A DNA stretch of 64,000 nucleotides. It comes from Lepidostoma basale (lineage: Eukaryota > Arthropoda > Insecta > Trichoptera > Lepidostomatidae). The stretch covers positions 476,001-540,000 of the forward strand of contig JAHDVF020001510.1 in the NCBI GenBank assembly GCA_022606425.2. The letters run 5' to 3'. The notes below the pieces were generated by a model that was not told the DNA's origin, did not search any database, and saw only the letters and a list, made by a program, of their open reading frames with translations. The position numbers were made by a program, and so were the translations under genes. Of this stretch, positions 60,765 through 64,000 are shown piece after piece (the first letter of the stretch is position 1; each line of letters opens with the position of its first letter).

Positions 60765-61200
60765 AAAAAACACAATATGGATAAATTTTTTGATCTTACT
60801 TTTAATTATGTAATGTTTCAGGTATATTTTAAATTGAGTTGTAGTGGGACTCCTTGTGTCTTTTGGTAGTTCGTTGTAAAGTTTCAGTCCATTGTTCAAT
60901 ATCCTTGATTGTCCTCTCTTAGTTCGTGCATTCGGTAAGTGATATCTGTCACAGTTCCTGGTCCAGGTCTGTGTACGTCTGAATTTTTAGTTAATTTGTA
61001 GCTGTTGTCTGTTGTCTCTTCCATGGTCACTCTGTGTACAATTTTTAAGGTCTCGAATTTAGTCAGGTCTGATATGTCAATTTGTTTTGTTTGTCTGTAT
61101 ACTTGTATGGTTGGGGTAAAATAGTTAATGTTGTAAGCTAATTTTATTATTTTATTTTGCTGTCTTTGGAGTCTGTACTTCTAGTCTGTACAATTATATA
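60765..61200 (-). mobile_element. LINE-W C-terminus (jockey/CR1-type)
   Basis: Minus strand LQRQQNKIIKLAYNINYFTP, then KQIDISDLTKFETLKIVHRV, and after a frameshift GQSRILNNGLKLYNELPKDT. LQxxQNKiiK and the final GxxxYNxLPxd are typical for the region after the RT core. Single copy in the window. Confidence 0.7.
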
Positions 61201-61214
61201 GTTTATATTAAGTT

Positions 61215-61862
61215 ACTGAATTTACGTATCTGGGAAGCATGTTTACAAGAGACGGAAAAATGGAGAAAGACTTTGAAAGAAGGGTTGGTGCTGGGAATAA
61301 AATAAATGGCGCACTCAAAGTCATTACTGCAAATAGAAATATATTCACAGAAGCAAAGATGGTAGTACACAATGGAGTTCTAGTGCCAACACTCATGTAT
61401 GGAAGTGAAGCTTGGAGCTTGCAAAAGAAGGATGAAAGCAGGATAAACGCCGTAAAAATGAGATCACTAAGAAGAATGTGCGGGAAAACGTTGTATGATA
61501 GAATACCGAACGATGAAATAAGAAAGAAATGTAAGGCAGATGACTGCATAATGAATAAAATTAAAAAAGGATCCCTGAGATGGTTTGGACATATGGAACG
61601 AATAGATGAAAGTAGAATGGTTAAAAAGTTGTACAAAAGCAGCGTGAGTGGGAAAAGAAGCCGAGGACGACCGAGGAAAACATGGCATGACCAAATTAAT
61701 CGGCGGCCACATTCGAAGTCGGAATAATCGACGTGCGTGCATGGTACGATGTATGAATGTAGAGGAATCCCGAGAGGTATGCCAGGACAGGCCATTGTGG
61801 CGATCCATCCTCTCTGCCTACCCCTCCGGGGAAATGGCGTGATGGTTAGTTATTCAATAATT
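61215..61862 (+). mobile_element. LINE-A copy, C-terminal ORF (GEMA subfamily)
   Basis: EFTYLGSMFTRDGKMEKDFE, GAGNKINGALKVITANRNIF, VVHNGVLVPTLMYGSEAWSL, RMCGKTLYDRIPNDEIRKKC, GSLRWFGHMERIDESRMVKK and GRPRKTWHDQIN. A small deletion at about 61700 shifts the frame, and the rest continues as GGHIRSRNNRRACMVRC to SGEMA stop and GGTTAGTTATTC. The same subfamily occurs at 7800, 9012 and 50030. Confidence 0.88.
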
Positions 61863-62139
61863 TGTAATATCAACTTGCTGGCATATTATAATATCCTGGC
61901 ATAATCTTTTATGGCTAATAAAAGCAAACAGGGCCGTACCTTTGTTGCACTCTACTATCGCAGGATCTAAATCCACGTTATGACAACATTAACACGCAAA
62001 TGTGAATTCCATCATATTTTATTGGTGCAATAACATCTAACATTTTGTATGCAAATTTTACAATTCTGGGTGCGGTCTTAACGCGATTTTCCAAAGTATC
62101 CAGCAGAAGGGACAATGTGATATACAACAATTTATTATT
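61863..62139. other. Unassigned sequence
   Basis: Nothing recognised. Confidence 0.3.
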
Positions 62140-62335
62140 ATTATCATTTTTTTTTTTTTTAAAAGACTAACACCAAAGATTTAAATCAATGATATTAGAA
62201 TTTATTTTACAATCTTCAATGTGAGCAGAAAATAGCTCATTATTATGAAGAAGGAATCTGGTCGTGTCCAGGCTCGAACCCAAGTCCCCTTGATTAGAAG
62301 CCAAGCGTTCTATCCTCTAGACCACCACCCGATTA
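62140..62335 (-). mobile_element. SINE-V, tRNA-Arg-like head with poly-A tail
   Basis: Minus strand 62330-62258: GGTGGTG with GTCTAGAGGATAGAACGC (A box), an anticodon arm CTTGG-CTTCTAA-TCAAG with anticodon TCT (Arg), B box GGGTTCGAGCC, and CACGACC, which pairs 6 of 7 with the start. The T stem is poor, so this is not a good functional tRNA. The body continues to a poly-A run at 62149-62163 (poly-T in plus sense) and AATAATAAT. Single copy here. Confidence 0.65.
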
Positions 62336-62520
62336 AATAAATCGATGTTTTTTTTATACTTTCGTCTTCATTTCGATAGCGACTGGTTTCGCCATAGTGA
62401 CTACCATCAACAGACTGATCCAGTGATAGCCAGGCTGTCGAAAGAAAGACAAAAATTGATGAAGTTAAAAAACATCGCTTTATTTCATTATTATTTAAAA
62501 TGAATTTCAATCAGGGGATA
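62336..62520. repeat. Fold-back R, two arms
   Basis: CGATGTTTTTTTTATACTTT, CATTTCGATAGCGACTGGTT and TCGCC on the left; CAGGCTGTCGAAAGAAAGAC and GAAGTTAAAAAACATCG on the right. ATTATTTAAAATGAATTTCA follows, as after 11135. Confidence 0.7.
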
Positions 62521-62781
62521 TTAGTGAAATCATTAGATTATCTTTAAAACAAAAATTATATATTTGTTATATACTCGTATATTTTAGTATGAAGTACTTT
62601 ATTTGTGATGTGGATTATTAAATATAATTTAAAATTTCTTTTAATTCTGTAAGTCCCATCCTCCAGCGTGGGCCCAAAATTTTTTCTCAGTATTTTCCTC
62701 TCAAAAACTGGCAGCCTGCCTTCCTCTCTCTGCATTAGAGACCATGTCTCATAGACGTAGGTGACTAGCGGTCTTATGATA

Positions 62782-62784
<3 letters not shown>
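62521..62784. other. Unassigned; LINE-like scrap
   Basis: 62640-62784 resembles a minus LINE C-terminus (YETWSLMQREEGRLPVFERK in reverse, LRKNFGPTLEDG-like). Close to the LINE-O type. Short and uncertain. Confidence 0.4.
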
Positions 62785-62821
<37 letters not shown>

Positions 62822-63124
62822 TCACTGCTATATATATATATATATAAATAATAATGGCTGTAATATGTGTAAATAATGTGTGTAATGTGTAATGTGTAAT
62901 ATGTGTAATAATAATAATAATAATAATAATATAATAATGTATGTGTGTATGTAATAATAATGGCATATGTAATAATAATAATGTAATGTGTATGTGTATG
63001 TAATGTGTAATAATAACAACATATGTATATGTAATAATATGTATAATAATATGTATGTGTAATATGTAATATCATGTATGTAATAATATGTATGTATGTA
63101 ATAATGTATGTGTAATAATAATAT

Positions 63125-63163
<39 letters not shown>

Positions 63164-63248
63164 TGTATGTGTAATAATATGTATGTAATAATAATATGTA
63201 ATAATAATAACAACCAATAACAATAATATGTATGTATATGTGTAATAA
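62785..63248. repeat. Microsatellite block (TA, TGTG and TAA units)
   Basis: (TA)n at 62785-62843, then interspersed ATGTGTAA, (AATA)n and (TAA)n units to 63245. Long open frames here are low-complexity artefacts. Confidence 0.9.
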
Positions 63249-63268
63249 TCTGAGAGTATATATATACG

Positions 63269-64000
63269 GTCTGTTCAAAAAGTATCGCGAATTTTATATT
63301 TTTCAAAAAGTATTTATTTATTCATGAATATCTATTTTGTCCCCTTCAAAGTAATTCCCCTCGGATATAATACATTTATGCCAACGTTTTTTCCAATCCT
63401 CGAAGCACTTAAAAAATCATTTTTTGTGATCTTGTTCAGCTCCTCCTTCGATGCCGTCTTTATCTCCTCAATCGTGGCGTAGCGTCGTCCTTTCATGGGC
63501 CTCTTCAGTTTTGGAAACAGGAAAAAGTCACAGGGGCCAGGTCTGGGGAATACGGTGGCTGCGGCACCATTACTGTGTTGTTTTTGGCCAAATATTCGCG
63601 CACAAGCAACGATGTGTGAGCAGGGGCGTTATCATGGTGCAAAAGCCAGTTTTTGTTCTTCCACAAATCCGGGCGTTTCTGGCGGATCGCAAATTGCGCA
63701 TAACTTGCAGGTAATATTCCTTATTGACCGTACTACCCTGTGGCAAGAACTCATGATGCGCCACGCCCCTGCAATCGAAGAAAACTGTGAGCAAAACCTT
63801 CACGTTCGACCGAACTTGGCGCGCTTTTTTTGGTCTTGGCTCATGCGGCAGCTTCCATTGGGATGATTGAGCTTTGGTTTCCACGTCATAACCATAAACC
63901 CATGATTCGTCACCAGTTATGACCCTCTGGGGCACATTTGGGTCGTCACGGACCGAGTCCAACATCTCCTGAGCAATGTTAACGCGATGCTGTTTTTGGT
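63269..64000 (-). mobile_element. mariner transposon, cut by the window edge
   Basis: The terminus GGTCTGTTCAAAAAGTATCG lies next to a TA at the edge of the TA-rich microsatellite, the required mariner target. The transposase runs leftwards from the window edge. The second inverted repeat is outside the window. Confidence 0.85.
63300..63998 (-). pseudogene. mariner transposase, frameshifted, 5' end outside window
   Basis: 63965-63655 minus reads VITGDESWVYGYDVETKAQS (first catalytic Asp), PHEPRPKKARQVRSNVKVLL and FFDCRGVAHHEFLPQGSTVN. A frameshift near 63665 leads to AIRQKRPDLWKNKNWLLHHD, NAPAHTSLL (second Asp) and QPPYSPDLAP (third Asp); a further deletion gives CDFFLFPKLKRPMKGRRYAT, IEEIKTASKEELNKI and, after another shift, KKRWHKCIISEGNYFEGDK and a stop near 63326. 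This is the DD34D arrangement of mariner. At least three frameshifts make it inactive. Confidence 0.88.

Noticed and set aside
62749..63306. 185-codon open frame on the minus strand, rich in Ile, Tyr and Thr
   Set aside because: It is produced by (TA)n/(TAA)n/(TGTG) microsatellites. No complexity and no domain.
1..64000. CRISPR arrays, bacterial operons, rRNA genes
   Set aside because: No regularly spaced direct repeats with unique spacers, no Shine-Dalgarno-led gene strings and no rRNA sequence seen. The content is eukaryotic.

Overview
This is animal nuclear DNA, almost certainly from an insect with a large, repeat-rich, AT-rich genome. There are no bacterial operons, and the recognisable coding sequence is nearly all decayed transposon. 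The retroelement families (jockey-, CR1/L2- and RTE-like LINEs, Penelope-like elements, tRNA-derived SINEs, hAT, piggyBac-like, mariner and IS630/DUF4817 DNA transposons) are typical of arthropods. The insect order cannot be fixed from this window. Letters used here for repeat families (LINE-A, SINE-G and so on) are local labels, not database names.

The one host gene I can support is a short minus-strand coding exon at 54359-54461. It has a good start context, ends in a phase-1 splice donor, and encodes the LQLDPADRAVLRIA peptide that in spectraplakins (short stop/dystonin/MACF) precedes the actin-binding CH domains. It is best read as an alternative first exon of short stop. A CG-richer stretch upstream (about 54462-54990) is its likely 5'UTR and promoter. 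If so, at least part of positions 1-54358 is the first intron of this isoform, filled with transposons, and the right end is upstream sequence.

Layout. 1-6 kb: LINE fragments, one Penelope tail and LINE-A copy 1 with a perfect 13-bp target duplication. 6-10 kb: a decayed hAT and several LINE-A copies. 10-19 kb: SINE-U copies, a fold-back element and a patchwork of LINE 3' ends. 19-25 kb: a Penelope GIY-YIG remnant, a perfect 119-bp palindrome, and fold-back S holding the longest LINE-A copy. 25-33 kb: a SINE interrupted by a LINE, a chimeric LINE, a DUF4817 transposon remnant, a GTAAAC-rich patch and LINE-A in LINE-F. 33-41 kb: a hAT with an 8-bp target duplication that contains a LINE, a LINE-A copy split by a jockey-like LINE and a SINE, a Penelope tail split by a 175-bp ribozyme-bearing element, and a piggyBac-like element holding two LINE insertions. 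41-53 kb: more nested elements, including LINE-A in hAT MITE in LINE-F. 53-56 kb: the relatively repeat-poor host exon and promoter. 56-64 kb: more LINEs, a Penelope tail with a complete hammerhead-like fold, a tRNA-Arg-like SINE, a microsatellite block and a mariner copy cut by the window edge.

How the parts relate. LINE-A is the dominant family, with more than 30 pieces. It ends in a conserved hairpin and a (GTTA)n tail, and the non-coding SINE-G carries the same terminal ~65 bp and tail, so SINE-G probably uses LINE-A machinery. Penelope-derived repeats and two smaller repeat families share a hammerhead-ribozyme-like module with a palindromic helix III. The target-site duplications and nestings give a relative insertion order for much of the window.
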